Shown: positions 24,673 to 35,233, counted from the first letter of the stretch. The stretch: 63,460 nt of DNA from Streptomyces sp. E2N166 (GCF_003671715.1 NZ_RAIF01000006.1:1211788-1275247), one strand, 5' to 3'. Numbers and translations are program-made. Notes: generated by a model from the sequence alone, not told the origin.

Positions 24673-26404
24673 TGTACTTTTCCTTCAGTTTCAGGAACTC
24701 GTCGTGCGTCTTGGCGAACTCGGTCTTGCTCACGCCGTCGGTGGCCACGAAGTACATCCAGCCGTCCTTCGTGGGTTCGAGCGCCGCCTGCAGTGCCTCT
24801 GCGCCGGGGTTGCCGATGGGTCCGGGCGGCAGGCCCTTGTTGGTGTAGGTGTTGTACGGGTCCGGGTTGCTGTTGATCTCGGACTCGCTGATGCGGATCT
24901 TGCTCTGGCCCTTCAGGTAGTTGAAGGTCGAGTCGAACTGGAGCTCCTGGTTGGTCTCCGTGTTGGTGGGCTTGAGCCGGTTGTAGATGACCTCGGACAT
25001 CCTGCGGAAGTCGTCGTGGGTCTTGCCCTCCGCCTGCACCAGGCTCGCCACGGTGAGCAGCTGCCAGGGCCCGTCGAGTCCGAGACCCTCCGCCTTCTCC
25101 GCGAGTCCGATCTTCTCGTACTGCTCGGTGGCCCGCGCCACCATCTGCTTCAGCACGTCCTCGGGCTTCTGCCCCTTGGCCGCCGAATAGCTGGACGGGT
25201 AGAGGAATCCTTCCAGCGGGTCCTTCACGTTCTTGTGATTCATCGCCCAGTCGGGCAGGCCGAGGCTCTTCCATTCGGTCTTGGCGACGCCGGCCGTGGT
25301 GCCCTCGTCCACCCCGAGCTGCTTGTCGATCATCTTGTAGACGTCGACGTTGCGCCTGCCCTCGGCGACGATCAGGTTGCTGCGGCTCTTGGGGTCGAGC
25401 AGGAGCTCGACCGCGCTCTCGGCCGACATCTCCTTCCGCAGCGTGTACACGCCGTCCTGGATGCTCTTCCCCTGTGGGTTGCTCTGCTGGGCGGCGATGA
25501 AGGCGTCGACGCTCTTCACCACGCCCTTGCGCTTGAGCTCCTGGCCGATGGTCGAGCCACCCGCGCCCTTGGGGATGGTGACGGTCACCTGCTCCTCGTT
25601 GCCGTCACCGGCGTAGTCCGGGGCCGCGCCGAAACGATCCTGGTAGAACTGGTAGCCGAAATATCCGACGCCCGCCACGCCACCGCCGAGCACCAGGCAG
25701 ACCACGAGGCACGCGACTCCGTTGCGGCCCTTCTTGGGTTTGCCGCCCCGGCCTCCCCGGTCCCTGCGGTCGCCGCGCCCGCGGCCGCCGAAGTCGCCGT
25801 CCTCTCCATCCGCGTCACCGCCCGCGAAGAAGGCGTGCTCGCCCTCGTCGGGACCGGGGTCCCAGTCGGTGCGCTCGGGGTCGGGCTCGGTGCGCCGACG
25901 GGCGGGCGGTTCCGGCGGCGGGTACGCCTCCGGGGTGCCGTAGAAGTCGGGCTGCTCCGCGCCGTAGGCGGCGGACTGCTGGCCGTAGGGGTCCGACGGG
26001 TCGGCGGGGTACTGCGCGTGGGGATGCGCGCCGGTGCCCCAGCCGCCGTCGTCGTAGCCGTGCTGGGGCTGACCCTGGGAGGCGTACTGCCGGTCGTACT
26101 GCTGCCGGTCGTACTGCTGCTGGTCGTACCGCGGCTGACCGTACTGGTCGTACTGCGGCTCGGGGGGCTGCTGCTGACCGTACTGGTCGTACTGCGGCTG
26201 CTGACCGTATGCGGACTGGCCGCCGTCGCCCCAGTCGCCGTACTGCTGCTGCGACTGCTGCTGCTCCGGATACTGCTGTGGCTGGCCGCCGTAGGGGGAC
26301 TGCTGACCCGTATGGGCCTGCTGTCCGCCCCATCCGCCGTCCCCGTACAACGGGTCCTCCGGATGCCACGGTTCGGAGCCTGGGCCCCGGCCATACTCAG
26401 TCAT
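24653..26404 (-). CDS. mltG: Endolytic murein transglycosylase MltG
   Basis: Membrane-bound lytic transglycosylase (YceG) that cleaves nascent peptidoglycan. 583 residues: a long cytoplasmic N-terminal region (residues 1-220) very rich in Gln, Tyr, Gly and Pro with repeated YDQYGQ and QQYDR units, then an acidic/basic stretch, a transmembrane helix near 228-252, and the extracellular YceG domain. The catalytic Glu lies in VQAEGKTHDDF near residue 455, followed by SEVIYNRL and the conserved NTYTNKGLPPGPIGNPG. It lies between ruvX and aroE, a common actinobacterial arrangement. Confidence 0.95.
   Translation of the reverse strand: MTEYGRGPGSEPWHPEDPLYGDGGWGGQQAHTGQQSPYGGQPQQYPEQQQSQQQYGDWGDGGQSAYGQQPQYDQYGQQQPPEPQYDQYGQPRYDQQQYDRQQYDRQYASQGQPQHGYDDGGWGTGAHPHAQYPADPSDPYGQQSAAYGAEQPDFYGTPEAYPPPEPPARRRTEPDPERTDWDPGPDEGEHAFFAGGDADGEDGDFGGRGRGDRRDRGGRGGKPKKGRNGVACLVVCLVLGGGVAGVGYFGYQFYQDRFGAAPDYAGDGNEEQVTVTIPKGAGGSTIGQELKRKGVVKSVDAFIAAQQSNPQGKSIQDGVYTLRKEMSAESAVELLLDPKSRSNLIVAEGRRNVDVYKMIDKQLGVDEGTTAGVAKTEWKSLGLPDWAMNHKNVKDPLEGFLYPSSYSAAKGQKPEDVLKQMVARATEQYEKIGLAEKAEGLGLDGPWQLLTVASLVQAEGKTHDDFRRMSEVIYNRLKPTNTETNQELQFDSTFNYLKGQSKIRISESEINSNPDPYNTYTNKGLPPGPIGNPGAEALQAALEPTKDGWMYFVATDGVSKTEFAKTHDEFLKLKEKYNASSGS
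26135..26199 (-). repeat. 26-bp direct repeat encoding the YDQYGQ-type units of MltG
   Basis: Two identical 26-bp copies (26135-26160 and 26174-26199), start to start 39 bp, so the reading frame is kept. Related shorter copies (GGTCGTACTG words) flank them at 26090-26130. Such repeats can expand or contract in frame. Confidence 0.85.
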
Positions 26405-26534
26405 CGATCCCCTAGAGCCGCGAGGCGACGGGGCGCGCGCGGCCTGTCATGGAGGGCCGGCTTCCGTTCCGCCTCTTGCTGTGCGGTGGCTGTTCGAATG
26501 CCTCCGCATCGCGCGGAACGTTACCGTATCGCGA

Positions 26535-27074
26535 TCAGATGACCACTTCGACGCCCTCGCCGGGTGCCCTGCCTGACACCCGTTCGGATTCCAGCGCCTG
26601 CTGAAGGATGATCACAGCGGCGGCCTGGTCGATGACGGACCGGCCCTTCTTGGACTTCACTCCGGAGGCGCGCAGTCCCTGACTGGCGGTCACCGTGGTC
26701 ATCCGCTCGTCGACGAGCCTGACCGGGACCGGAGTGATGCCCCGGGCCAGCTCCTGCGCGAAGCCCCTGACCTTGGCCGCGGCCGGGCCCTCGCCCCCCT
26801 TGAGGGAACGAGGGAGACCGACGACGACCTCGATCGGTTCGTACTCCTCGACCAGTTGCCGCAGGCGCCGGTGGGCCGCGGGGACGTCGCGTCCGGGGAC
26901 GGTCTCCACCGGCGTGGCGAGGATTCCGTCGGGGTCGCACGAGGCGACCCCGATACGGGCGTCGCCGACGTCGACGGCCAGGCGGCGACCGCGGCGCATG
27001 ACCGGGCCGTCCGCCGGGGCGTCAGCCTGCTCGTCCATCCGGCCGCCGCTCGGGCCGTTCGCCGAGCCGCTCAC
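26535..27074 (-). CDS. ruvX: RuvX/YqgF family RNase H-like protein
   Basis: Putative Holliday junction resolvase-like nuclease, linked in other bacteria to 16S rRNA 5'-end processing. 179 residues from a GTG at 27074 that overlaps the alaS stop (GTGA). RNase H-fold acidic positions are visible in [20 protein letters not shown] and [11 protein letters not shown]. The first 25 residues are Gly/Asp/Pro-rich; an internal ATG (27038) is a possible alternative start. The 130-bp gap to mltG shows no clear structure. Confidence 0.93.
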   Translation of the reverse strand: MSGSANGPSGGRMDEQADAPADGPVMRRGRRLAVDVGDARIGVASCDPDGILATPVETVPGRDVPAAHRRLRQLVEEYEPIEVVVGLPRSLKGGEGPAAAKVRGFAQELARGITPVPVRLVDERMTTVTASQGLRASGVKSKKGRSVIDQAAAVIILQQALESERVSGRAPGEGVEVVI

Positions 27075-29743
27075 TTGGCGCTGTCCGCCACGAGGCGCTC
27101 GACGGCGTCGACGGCGTCGCCGATGGCGGCCGGGTTCTGGCCGCCGCCCTGGGCGACGTCCGGCTTGCCGCCACCGCCGCCGCCGAGGGTCTTGGCGGCG
27201 GTGCGCACGAGGTCACCGGCCTTGAGACCGCGCTCGCGGGCGGCCTCGTTGGTGGCGATGACGGTGAGGGGCTTGCCGTTCACCGTGGTGAACAGGGCGA
27301 CGACCGCGGCCCGGCCGCCCTGGATGCGGCCGCGCACGTCGAGGACCAGCTTGCGCAGGTCGTCGGCGGTGGTGCCGTCCGGGACCTGCCCGGTCACCAG
27401 GGCGACGCCGCGCACGTCCTTGGCGGAGTCGGCGAGCGAGCCGGCGGCCTGGAGGACCTTCTCGGCGCGGAACTTCTCGATCTCCTTCTCGGCGTCCTTG
27501 AGCTTGCCGAGCATCGCGGAGACCTTCTCCGGGAGTTCCTCCGGGCGGCCCTTGATCAGCTCCTGGAGCTGGGCGACGACCGTGTGCTCACGGGCGAGGA
27601 AGTTGTAGGCGTCCACACCGACCAGGGCCTCGATACGGCGCACGCCGGAGCCGATGGACGACTCGCCGAGCAGCTTGACCAGGCCGAGCTGGGCGGTGTT
27701 GTGCACGTGGGTGCCGCCGCACAGCTCCTTGGAGAAGTCGCCGATGGTCACGACGCGCACGCGCTCGCCGTACTTCTCACCGAACTCGGCGATGGCGCCC
27801 TGCTTCTTGGCCTCGTCGATGCCCATGACGTCGGCGCGCACGTCGAGGTCGCGGGCGAGCACCTCGTTGATCTTCTGCTCGACGTCGGTCATCACGGCCG
27901 TCGGAACGGCGGACGGCGAGCCGAAGTCGAAGCGGAAGCGGCCGGGCTGGTTCTCGGAACCGGCCTGGGCGGCCGTCGGGCCGAGGGCGTCGCGCAGGGC
28001 CTGGTGGGTGAGGTGGGTGGCCGAGTGGGCGCGGGCGATGGCCGTGCGGCGGCGGTCGTCGATGGAGGCCTGGGCCTTGGCACCGACGGTGACCTCGCCG
28101 ACCTGGACGACGCCCTTGTGGACGTACACGCCCGGGACCGGCTTCTGGCAGTCGCGGATCTCGATGACGGCGCCGGTGTCGACCTTGATCCGGCCGGTGT
28201 CACCGATCTGGCCGCCGCCCTCGGCGTAGAAGGGGGTGCGGTCGAGGACGATCTCGACCTCGTCGCCCTCGGTGGCGGCCGGGGAGGAGGCGCCGTCGAC
28301 GAGGATGCCGACGATCGTGGACTCGCTCTCGGTGTCGCTGTAGCCGACGAAGTCGGTGGCGCCGGCCTTGTCGGCGATCTCGCGGTAGGCGCCGGTGCCG
28401 GCGTGGCCGGTCTTCTTGGCCTGGGCGTCGGCCTTGGCGCGCTCCCGCTGCTCCTTCATGAGGCGGCGGAATCCGTCCTCGTCCACGGAGAGCCCCTGCT
28501 CGGCGGCCATCTCCAGGGTGAGGTCGATCGGGAAGCCCCAGGTGTCGTGGAGCAGGAACGCCTTGTCGCCGGCGAGGACGGTGCCGCCGGTGGCCTTGGT
28601 GTCGCTGACGGCGGTGTCGAGGATGTTGGTGCCGGCCTTCAGCGTCTTGAGGAAGGCGTTCTCCTCCGCGAGGGCTACCTTCTCGATCCGCTCGCGGTCG
28701 GTGATCAGCTCGGGGTACTGCTGCCCCATCATCCCGATGACGACGTCGATCAGGTCCTTGACGACCGGACCGGTGGCGCCGAGCAGCCGCATGTTGCGGA
28801 TGGCGCGGCGCATGATGCGGCGCAGCACGTAGCCGCGGCCCTCGTTGCCGGGGGTGACGCCGTCGCCGATGAGCATGACGGAGGTGCGCATGTGGTCGGT
28901 GACCACGCGCAGGGAGACGTCCGAGGCGTGGGCGTCGCCGTAGGCCACGCCGGTCAGCTCGGTGGCCTTGTCGATGACCGCCATGGAGGTGTCGATCTCG
29001 TACATGTTCTGCACGCCCTGCAGAATCATGGCGAGCCGTTCGAGGCCGAGACCGGTGTCGATGTTCTTGCTCGGCAGTTCGCCGAGGATCTCGAACTCCT
29101 CCTTGCCGATGCCCTCGCCCCGCTCGTACTGCATGAAGACGAGGTTCCAGATCTCCACGTACCGCTCGTCGTTGACGGCGGGGCCGCCCTCGGCGCCGAA
29201 CTCGGGGCCGCGGTCGTAGTTGATCTCGGAGCAGGGGCCGCAGGGGCCGGGGACGCCCATCGACCAGTAGTTGTCCTTCTTGCCGAGGCGCTGGATGCGC
29301 TCGGCGGGCACGCCCACGACGTCGTGCCAGATGCGCTCGGCCTCGTCGTCGTCCTTGTAGACGGTGATCCACAGACGCTCGGGGTCGAGGCCGTAACCGC
29401 CCTTGTCCTGGGCGCTGGTGAGCAGCTCCCAGGCGTACTTGATGGCGCCTTCCTTGAAGTAGTCGCCGAAGGAGAAGTTGCCGCACATCTGGAAGAAGGT
29501 GCCGTGGCGGGTGGTCTTGCCGACCTCTTCGATGTCCGGCGTGCGCACGCACTTCTGCACGCTGGTGGCGCGGTCGAAGGGCGGCTTGACCTCACCCAGG
29601 AAGTAGGGCTTGAAGGGCACCATGCCGGCCGGGACCAGCAGCAGAGTCGGGTCGTCCGCGATGAGCGACGCCGAAGGGACGACGGTGTGACCGCGCTCCT
29701 CGAAGAAGCTCAACCAGCGGCGACGAATTTCGGCCGACTCCAT
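27071..29743 (-). CDS. alaS: Alanyl-tRNA synthetase
   Basis: Class II aminoacyl-tRNA synthetase charging tRNA-Ala. 890 residues, full length: catalytic domain ([23 protein letters not shown] near the N-terminus, motif 2 and 3 regions), editing domain with the zinc/His motifs [11 protein letters not shown] and CGGTHVHNT, then a coiled-coil and the glycine-rich C-Ala region ([15 protein letters not shown]). The ATG shares one base with the stop of the upstream small gene. Confidence 0.98.
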   Translation of the reverse strand: MESAEIRRRWLSFFEERGHTVVPSASLIADDPTLLLVPAGMVPFKPYFLGEVKPPFDRATSVQKCVRTPDIEEVGKTTRHGTFFQMCGNFSFGDYFKEGAIKYAWELLTSAQDKGGYGLDPERLWITVYKDDDEAERIWHDVVGVPAERIQRLGKKDNYWSMGVPGPCGPCSEINYDRGPEFGAEGGPAVNDERYVEIWNLVFMQYERGEGIGKEEFEILGELPSKNIDTGLGLERLAMILQGVQNMYEIDTSMAVIDKATELTGVAYGDAHASDVSLRVVTDHMRTSVMLIGDGVTPGNEGRGYVLRRIMRRAIRNMRLLGATGPVVKDLIDVVIGMMGQQYPELITDRERIEKVALAEENAFLKTLKAGTNILDTAVSDTKATGGTVLAGDKAFLLHDTWGFPIDLTLEMAAEQGLSVDEDGFRRLMKEQRERAKADAQAKKTGHAGTGAYREIADKAGATDFVGYSDTESESTIVGILVDGASSPAATEGDEVEIVLDRTPFYAEGGGQIGDTGRIKVDTGAVIEIRDCQKPVPGVYVHKGVVQVGEVTVGAKAQASIDDRRRTAIARAHSATHLTHQALRDALGPTAAQAGSENQPGRFRFDFGSPSAVPTAVMTDVEQKINEVLARDLDVRADVMGIDEAKKQGAIAEFGEKYGERVRVVTIGDFSKELCGGTHVHNTAQLGLVKLLGESSIGSGVRRIEALVGVDAYNFLAREHTVVAQLQELIKGRPEELPEKVSAMLGKLKDAEKEIEKFRAEKVLQAAGSLADSAKDVRGVALVTGQVPDGTTADDLRKLVLDVRGRIQGGRAAVVALFTTVNGKPLTVIATNEAARERGLKAGDLVRTAAKTLGGGGGGKPDVAQGGGQNPAAIGDAVDAVERLVADSAK

Positions 29744-30099
29744 CAGTGGTCCTCATTCCGGTTGTACGAGTACGTCGCCCTGACGTCGACGACGGACTTC
29801 GGGTTGTTGCGGTTCTCGATGGCGTCGTAGCGCCGGGGTTCGGGGAGTTCGCGGTCGACGGGGGCGTTCAGCCCGAGCGCGTCGTCCAGTTCGGCCTCCC
29901 GCTGGGCCATGTTCTCGCGGACGTCGAGTGCGAAGCCCACCGCGCGGTCCTTGAGCCGGGTGCCCGCGTCGAGCGCCTTGTTCGCCGCGGTCGCGGCGAG
30001 GCTTTCGGGGGTCAGCTGCTTGAGCTTCCGGTTGACCTTGGTGGTGGCCCACACGCCGGCGGCGACGCCGGTGCCGAACCAGAACGTACGGCGGAACAT
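29743..30099 (-). CDS. Small conserved actinobacterial protein upstream of alaS
   Basis: 118 residues. A short hydrophobic/aromatic N-terminus ([19 protein letters not shown]) looks like a single membrane anchor, then a basic and helical stretch ([24 protein letters not shown]) and an acidic C-terminus ending in NRNEDH. I recognise it only as a family found in this position before alaS in Streptomyces. It is coupled to alaS by a 1-base stop/start overlap (TGATG) and lies 7 bp after the DUF948 gene. Function unknown. Confidence 0.85.
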   Translation of the reverse strand: MFRRTFWFGTGVAAGVWATTKVNRKLKQLTPESLAATAANKALDAGTRLKDRAVGFALDVRENMAQREAELDDALGLNAPVDRELPEPRRYDAIENRNNPKSVVDVRATYSYNRNEDH

Positions 30100-30106
30100 C
30101 GCTGGA

Positions 30107-30550
30107 TCAGTCCTTCTTCCGCTTCGTCCGCCGCGCCGCCGGGATCGTACGGCCGACGATCACGGTGCGCCGCGGCTCCTTGGCCGGGCCCGCGGGCACG
30201 TCCTCCTTGCGACCGCCGAGTGCCCGGCGCACGCCGTACCCGAACGCGGCGACCTTGACCAGGGGGCCGCCGAACGTGGAGGCCACGGTGGTGGACAGCG
30301 CGGAGGCGTTCGACGTGACCTCCTGGACGTCGGAGGCGATCGCGTCGACCCGGTCGATCTGGGTCTGCGCGGAGCGCACCGCCGACGAGGCGTCGGACAG
30401 CAGCGGGACGGCCTGGTCGGTCACGTCCGCCACGAGCTTGGTGGTCGCCCTGAGCGTCTGGGCCAGCCTCGCCAGTGCGACGGCGAGGAAGGAGACCAGG
30501 ATCGCCCAGAAGACGGCCACCAGGATCCCGGCCACCTCGCCACCGGACAC
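30107..30550 (-). CDS. DUF948-type membrane protein
   Basis: 147 residues from the GTG at 30550. An N-terminal transmembrane helix (GILVAVFWAILVSFLAVALA, residues 7-26) is followed by a helical segment with SDASSAVRSAQTQIDRVDAIASD, typical of DUF948 proteins, and a very basic tail (RRTKRKKD). A second GTG 9 bases upstream is possible, but the AGGGAG ribosome site would then be only 3 nt away. It heads the alaS operon. Function unknown. Confidence 0.8.
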   Translation of the reverse strand: MSGGEVAGILVAVFWAILVSFLAVALARLAQTLRATTKLVADVTDQAVPLLSDASSAVRSAQTQIDRVDAIASDVQEVTSNASALSTTVASTFGGPLVKVAAFGYGVRRALGGRKEDVPAGPAKEPRRTVIVGRTIPAARRTKRKKD

Positions 30551-30724
30551 TGTGTGCACCCGCTCCCTGAAAGACGTGCCTGAACATCGGGAAAGTCGTC
30601 CACCGAGCCTATCGCGCCGGGCGCGGGGCTCCGTACCGGATTGCCGTCCGCGCGCGGCGCCGGGCGACGGAATCGCGAGAAGCGGCTGTACGGAGCGAAT
30701 TCGGTTGAGTACGCTCCGTGTTTC

Positions 30725-32911
30725 ATGCGAGACCTTCGGCGCGACGGCATCCCGCACGGCAACCTACCGCTGGAACTCGACGCCTTCGTGGGGAGAGCGA
30801 CGGAACTCGCGGAGCTGGCCAGGGCGCTGGGTTCCGGGCGGCTGGTGACCGTGACCGGGACCGGCGGGGTCGGGAAGTCCCGGCTGGCCGCGCGGGCGGC
30901 CGCGCGGTGCGCGCCCCGGGACGGGGTGTGGCGGGTGGAGCTGGCGCCGGTGCGCGACGAGGAGTTCGTCGACTACGCGGTCGTGGAGGCGCTGGGCCTG
31001 ACCGACCACACGGCCCGGCTGCCGCGCGAGGCGCTGCTCGCGCACCTCGCCGAGCGGGAGTTGCTCCTGGTCCTCGACGGGGTCGAGCACCTGGTGGACG
31101 CCTGTGCCGCGCTGACGACCGACCTGCTGGGCCGCGCTCCCGGGCTGCGGGTCCTGGCGGTGGGGCGCAGGCCGCTGGACGTGGCCGGGGAACGGCAGGT
31201 TCCGCTGGCGCCGTTGAGTCCGGAGGAGGCGGTGGAGCTCCTGACGGTCCGGGCGGGGCAGCGGCACCTGGCGTACGGGTACGACGCCGACCTCGAGGAC
31301 GGCCACGGGGACGTGCGCGAACTGTGCCGGCGCCTGGACGGGATCCCGCTGGCGATCGAACTGGCGGCGGGGCGGCTGGACGCGCTGTCACCGGGACAGG
31401 TGCTGCAACGGCTGGACGACCGTTTCCGCCTGCTGACCGGCGGGGACCGCACCTCGCTGCCGCGGCACCGCACGCTGCGCACGGCGATCGGCTGGAGCCA
31501 TGAACTGTGCACGCCGGCGGAGCGGCTGCTGTGGGCGCGGCTGTCGGTGTTCGCGGGACCGTTCGACCTGGAGGCCGCCGAGTACGTGTGCAGCGGCGAG
31601 GGGCTGCCCGCCGACGATGTGCTCGACGTGCTCTCCGCGCTGCTCGCGCAGTCCGTGCTGACCCGCGAGGAGGCCCCGGCCGGGGTGCGCTACCGGATGC
31701 TCGACACGGTGCGGGCGTACGGCGCCGACTGGCTGGAGGCGACGGGTGACGCGACGCGGCTGCGGCGGCGGCACCGGGACTGGTACATGGGCCTGGCGAC
31801 CTGGTGCGAGCTGGAGTGGTTCTCGCCGCGTCAGCGCGAGGTCGCCGCGCGGGTGGACGCGGAGCTGCCCAATCTGCGCAGCGCTTTGGAGTACTGCCTG
31901 ACCGAGCCGGACGAGGCTCATCTGGGCCAGCATCTCGCGGGCGCGCTGTGGTTCCACTGGGTCGGCTGCGGACGGCTGTCGGAGGGGCGGCGCTGGCTGG
32001 AGCAGGCGGTGCGGCTGGACGTTGAGGGAACGGCGGGCGAGCAGTCCCGGCTGAAGGCGCTGTGGGTGCTCGGCTACGTGGCGATTCTGCAGGGCGACAC
32101 GGTGCCCGCGCTGGCGGCGCTCCAGGAGTGCCGGGAGGAGGCCGAGCGGTCGGCGAATCCCACGGCGGTGGCCTACGCGGAGCACCGCACCGGGTGTCTG
32201 GCCCTGGTCGCCGACGACATGCCGCGTGCGGAGACGCTGCTGCGCTCCGCGCTGCGGCGGTACCGGGAGATCGGCGAACTCAACAGCAACGTCCTGATGG
32301 GCCAGGTGGAGCTGGCGATGACACGGGCGTTCCAGGGCGATCTGCCGGAAGCGGTGCGATTGTGCGAGGACGTGCGCCAGGTGTGCGAGGACCACGGCGA
32401 GCGCTGGGCCCGGGGCTACGCCCTGTACGTGCTGGCCTACGCGGCGTGGAGCGACGGGGAACCGGGGCGTGCCCGCGAGCTGCTGGCCGACTGCCTGGCC
32501 GGTGCGCACCGGTTCCGGGACCAGCTCGGCTCGGTGCTGGCGGTGGAACTGCTGGCCCTGGTCACCGTGGCGGACGGGAACCCGGCGGAGGCGGCGGTGC
32601 TGCAGGGCGCGGCGGGCCGGATGTGGCCCTCGGTGGGCCTGCCGTTGTTCGGCTCGGCGCACTACAACGCGCCGCACGAGCTGTGCGAGGCGGCGGCGCG
32701 GGAGCAGCTGGGCGACGAGCGGTACGAGGAGTGCGTGCGGCACGGGTCGCGGCTCGGGCGGCGGGAGGCGGTGTCGCGGGCGCTGCGGCGGCCCGGGGTG
32801 GCGGCCTCGCTGCCGGCGCCGCGTGAGGGCGGGCGGCGTGCCACGGCGGGCGCGCGGACGGCGAAGCCCGCCGCCTCGCCCACCCGAAAGGGCGGGGAGA
32901 CGGCGGGCTGA
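30725..32911 (+). CDS. STAND-type ATPase with C-terminal helical repeats, no DNA-binding domain
   Basis: 728 residues from the ATG at 30725. NB-ARC-like NTPase with Walker A GTGGVGKS (residues 45-52), Walker B LLLVLDGVEHL (about 111-121) and GIPLAIELAAGRL (near 205); the C-terminal half is TPR-like helical repeats (LRSALEYCLTEP, ALAALQECREEAE, RARELLADCLAG) and ends in a basic tail. Streptomyces regulators of this class usually carry a SARP or LuxR DNA-binding domain; none is present here. No Shine-Dalgarno is visible before the ATG, so a leaderless mRNA is possible. It is convergent with rpsD. Function unknown; a signalling or regulatory ATPase is likely. Confidence 0.85.
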   Translation: MRDLRRDGIPHGNLPLELDAFVGRATELAELARALGSGRLVTVTGTGGVGKSRLAARAAARCAPRDGVWRVELAPVRDEEFVDYAVVEALGLTDHTARLPREALLAHLAERELLLVLDGVEHLVDACAALTTDLLGRAPGLRVLAVGRRPLDVAGERQVPLAPLSPEEAVELLTVRAGQRHLAYGYDADLEDGHGDVRELCRRLDGIPLAIELAAGRLDALSPGQVLQRLDDRFRLLTGGDRTSLPRHRTLRTAIGWSHELCTPAERLLWARLSVFAGPFDLEAAEYVCSGEGLPADDVLDVLSALLAQSVLTREEAPAGVRYRMLDTVRAYGADWLEATGDATRLRRRHRDWYMGLATWCELEWFSPRQREVAARVDAELPNLRSALEYCLTEPDEAHLGQHLAGALWFHWVGCGRLSEGRRWLEQAVRLDVEGTAGEQSRLKALWVLGYVAILQGDTVPALAALQECREEAERSANPTAVAYAEHRTGCLALVADDMPRAETLLRSALRRYREIGELNSNVLMGQVELAMTRAFQGDLPEAVRLCEDVRQVCEDHGERWARGYALYVLAYAAWSDGEPGRARELLADCLAGAHRFRDQLGSVLAVELLALVTVADGNPAEAAVLQGAAGRMWPSVGLPLFGSAHYNAPHELCEAAAREQLGDERYEECVRHGSRLGRREAVSRALRRPGVAASLPAPREGGRRATAGARTAKPAASPTRKGGETAG

Positions 32912-32959
32912 GGTACCGCTGGTGGTACTGCGGCCTGCTCGTTCAGCGTTTTCGCTGGA

Positions 32960-33574
32960 TCAGCGGGCGTAGTACTCGACGACGAGCTGCTCGTCGCAGA
33001 TCACCGGGATCTCCTTGCGGTTCGGCTCACGGTCCAGGCGGAACGCCAGGGCCTTGAGGTTCACCTGGAGGTAGCGCGGGGTCTCGCCGTCGGGGGCGAA
33101 GCCACCCTCACGGGCGATCGTGAAGAGCGTCTTCTCCTTGGAGCGCTCGCGCACCTGCACGACGTCGTCCGGGCGGACACGGAAGGACGGCTTGTCGACC
33201 TTCTGGCCGTTGACCTGGATGTGGCCGTGGACGACCATCTGGCGGGCCTGGTAGATCGTGCGGGCGATGCCCGAACGCAGGACCAGCGCGTCGAGACGAC
33301 GCTCCAGCTCGATGACCAGGGCCTCGCCGGTCTTCATGTTGGTCTTGGAAGCGCGCTCGTAGGCGCGGACGAGCTGACGCTCGCTGAGGTCGTACTGCGC
33401 GCGCAGACGCTGCTTCTCGAGCAGACGGACCTTGTAGTCCGAGTTCTGCTTGCGGCCGCGGCCGTGCTCGCCCGGCGGGTAGGGGCGGGCCTCGAAGTAC
33501 TTGACGGCCTTCGGGGTCAGCGCGATGCCGAGGGCACGCGACTTCTTGACCTTGGGACGGGGCTGGTTCGCCAC
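32960..33574 (-). CDS. rpsD: 30S ribosomal protein S4
   Basis: Primary 16S rRNA binder in 30S assembly. 204 residues from the GTG at 33574. S4 features: [10 protein letters not shown], the [13 protein letters not shown] segment, and the S4 RNA-binding domain with [20 protein letters not shown] (broken here as [13 protein letters not shown] and [12 protein letters not shown]). It lacks the zinc-binding Cys cluster found in some S4 proteins. It is a single gene outside the alpha operon. The frame is open to 33709, but residues upstream of this GTG are not S4-like. Confidence 0.98.
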   Translation of the reverse strand: MANQPRPKVKKSRALGIALTPKAVKYFEARPYPPGEHGRGRKQNSDYKVRLLEKQRLRAQYDLSERQLVRAYERASKTNMKTGEALVIELERRLDALVLRSGIARTIYQARQMVVHGHIQVNGQKVDKPSFRVRPDDVVQVRERSKEKTLFTIAREGGFAPDGETPRYLQVNLKALAFRLDREPNRKEIPVICDEQLVVEYYAR

Positions 33575-33870
33575 TGTCTGTGTCTCTTTCCTGGATTCCG
33601 GCTTGTCAGGGTTGAGGGAGGTCGCAATCCGCAGCCGGGGAAACCCGCCTGGTCCGTGTGGGACCTGCCGGGCAGCCGCTCCCCTGGTCTGGGCACATAC
33701 GTGCAGCACGCGAGTGGCCCACCGACCGCTTCCGGAACTCCGGGTGGTGGTGGGCTGCCCGCGACACCTATCGACGGTGCGCGACGCTCCTGGAACCCGC
33801 TGGGGGTTCCGGCCGGGTGTTCCGTTCTGACTGCACGGGACTCGGCACTCCGGGTGATTCTACAGGCTGC
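33575..33870. other. rpsD leader region
   Basis: 296 bp between rarA and rpsD. A TAGAAT -10 hexamer on the minus strand (33857-33862) would give a 5' leader of about 276 nt. The leader contains a perfect 7-bp hairpin (33792-33798 with 33804-33810) and other GC-rich inverted repeats. No leader peptide is convincing. Confidence 0.45.
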
Positions 33871-35226
33871 TCAGGACCGCTTGCGACCGAGGTGCCCGCG
33901 GGTCCACTCCACCGCGTCCGCGTACCGGGTCTCGGCGCCGTGCCGGGTCGGGGTGTAGTACGTCCGGTCCTTCAGCTCGTCCGGGGCGTACTGCTGGGCG
34001 GCGATGCCCTCCGGCAGGTCGTGCGGGTACACGTACCCCTGCCCGTGTCCGAGCTTGCCCGCGCCCTTGTAGTGGCTGTCACGCAGGTGCGAGGGGACCG
34101 GTCCGGCATGTCCCTTGCGTACGTCGTCCAGGGCGGCGCCGATGGCGGTGGTCGCGGCGTTGGACTTGGGGGCGAGGGCCAGGGCGATGGTGGCGTGGCT
34201 GAGAGTGAGGCCGGCCTCGGGGAAGCCGATCATGGCGACGGCCTGGGCGGCGGCGACGGCGATCGGCAGGGCGTTCGGGTCGGCCAGGCCGATGTCCTCG
34301 CTGGCGGAGATCATCAGGCGGCGCGCGATGAACCGGGGGTCCTCGCCGGCCTCGATCATCCGGGCCAGGTAGTGCAGGGCGGCGTCCACGTCGGAGCCGC
34401 GGATGGACTTGATCAGGGCGCTGGCGACGTCGTAGTGCTGGTCGCCGTCGCGGTCGTACTTCACCGCGGCGCGGTCGACCGTCTCCTCCAGCGTGGTCAG
34501 GCCGATCTCCGTCTCGCCCTTGTCGAGCGCGGCCCCGGCGGCGGCCTCCAGCGCGGTGAGGGCGCGGCGGGCGTCACCGCCGGCGATGCGCAGCAGGTGC
34601 TCCTCGGTGTCCTCGGGGAGACCGACGGCCTCCTTCAGTCCGCGCTCGTCGGTCAGGGCCCGGCGGACCAGGTCCCGGACGTCGTCGTCGGTGAGGGGTT
34701 CGAGGGTGAGGAGGAGAGAGCGGGAGAGCAGGGGGGAGATCACCGAGAAGTACGGGTTCTCGGTGGTGGCGGCGATCAGGGTGACCCAGCGGTTCTCGAC
34801 GGCCGGGAGCAGGGAGTCCTGCTGTGCCTTGCTGAAGCGGTGGATCTCGTCGAGGAAGAGGACGGTCTCCCTGCCGTACCCCCCGACCGCGCGGCGGGCG
34901 CCGTCGATGACCGCGCGGACCTCCTTGACGCCCGCGGTGATCGCCGACAGCTCCACGAAGCGCTTGTTGGTGGCCTTGGAGACGACGTACGCCAGGGTGG
35001 TCTTGCCGGTGCCCGGCGGGCCCCAGAGGATGACCGAGGAGGGCCCCGCGGGGCCGGAGCCGCCCTCGCCGACCAGTCGGCGCAGGGGGGAACCGGGCTT
35101 GAGCAGGTGCTGCTGGCCGACGACCTCGTCGAGGGTGCGCGGGCGCATCCGCACGGCGAGGGGGCTGCCGGTCGGGTCCTTGTCCTGGCGTTCTTCTGCT
35201 GCGGCGGTAAACAGGTCGGGCTCCAC
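33871..35226 (-). CDS. rarA: Replication-associated recombination protein RarA (MgsA) AAA+ ATPase
   Basis: Clamp-loader-like ATPase acting at stalled forks. 451 residues. Walker [10 protein letters not shown] near residue 70, Walker [15 protein letters not shown], sensor 1 [10 protein letters not shown], arginine-finger region SPLLSRS, and the C-terminal tetramerisation domain ([28 protein letters not shown]). The GTG at 35226 is chosen because a complete RecA-NDp/PafBC promoter ends 7 nt before it, implying a leaderless mRNA; an in-frame TTG at 35232 lies upstream of the predicted transcription start. Confidence 0.95.
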   Translation of the reverse strand: MEPDLFTAAAEERQDKDPTGSPLAVRMRPRTLDEVVGQQHLLKPGSPLRRLVGEGGSGPAGPSSVILWGPPGTGKTTLAYVVSKATNKRFVELSAITAGVKEVRAVIDGARRAVGGYGRETVLFLDEIHRFSKAQQDSLLPAVENRWVTLIAATTENPYFSVISPLLSRSLLLTLEPLTDDDVRDLVRRALTDERGLKEAVGLPEDTEEHLLRIAGGDARRALTALEAAAGAALDKGETEIGLTTLEETVDRAAVKYDRDGDQHYDVASALIKSIRGSDVDAALHYLARMIEAGEDPRFIARRLMISASEDIGLADPNALPIAVAAAQAVAMIGFPEAGLTLSHATIALALAPKSNAATTAIGAALDDVRKGHAGPVPSHLRDSHYKGAGKLGHGQGYVYPHDLPEGIAAQQYAPDELKDRTYYTPTRHGAETRYADAVEWTRGHLGRKRS

Positions 35227-35233
35227 CCTCAAG

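Noticed and set aside
26405..26534. Small gene or RNA between mltG and ruvX
   Set aside because: No frame with ribosome site, no hairpin and no promoter pair.
30641..30724. Upstream extension of the STAND ATPase
   Set aside because: The extra residues are Arg-rich and unlike the family; the ATG at 30725 begins just before the conserved FVGR segment.
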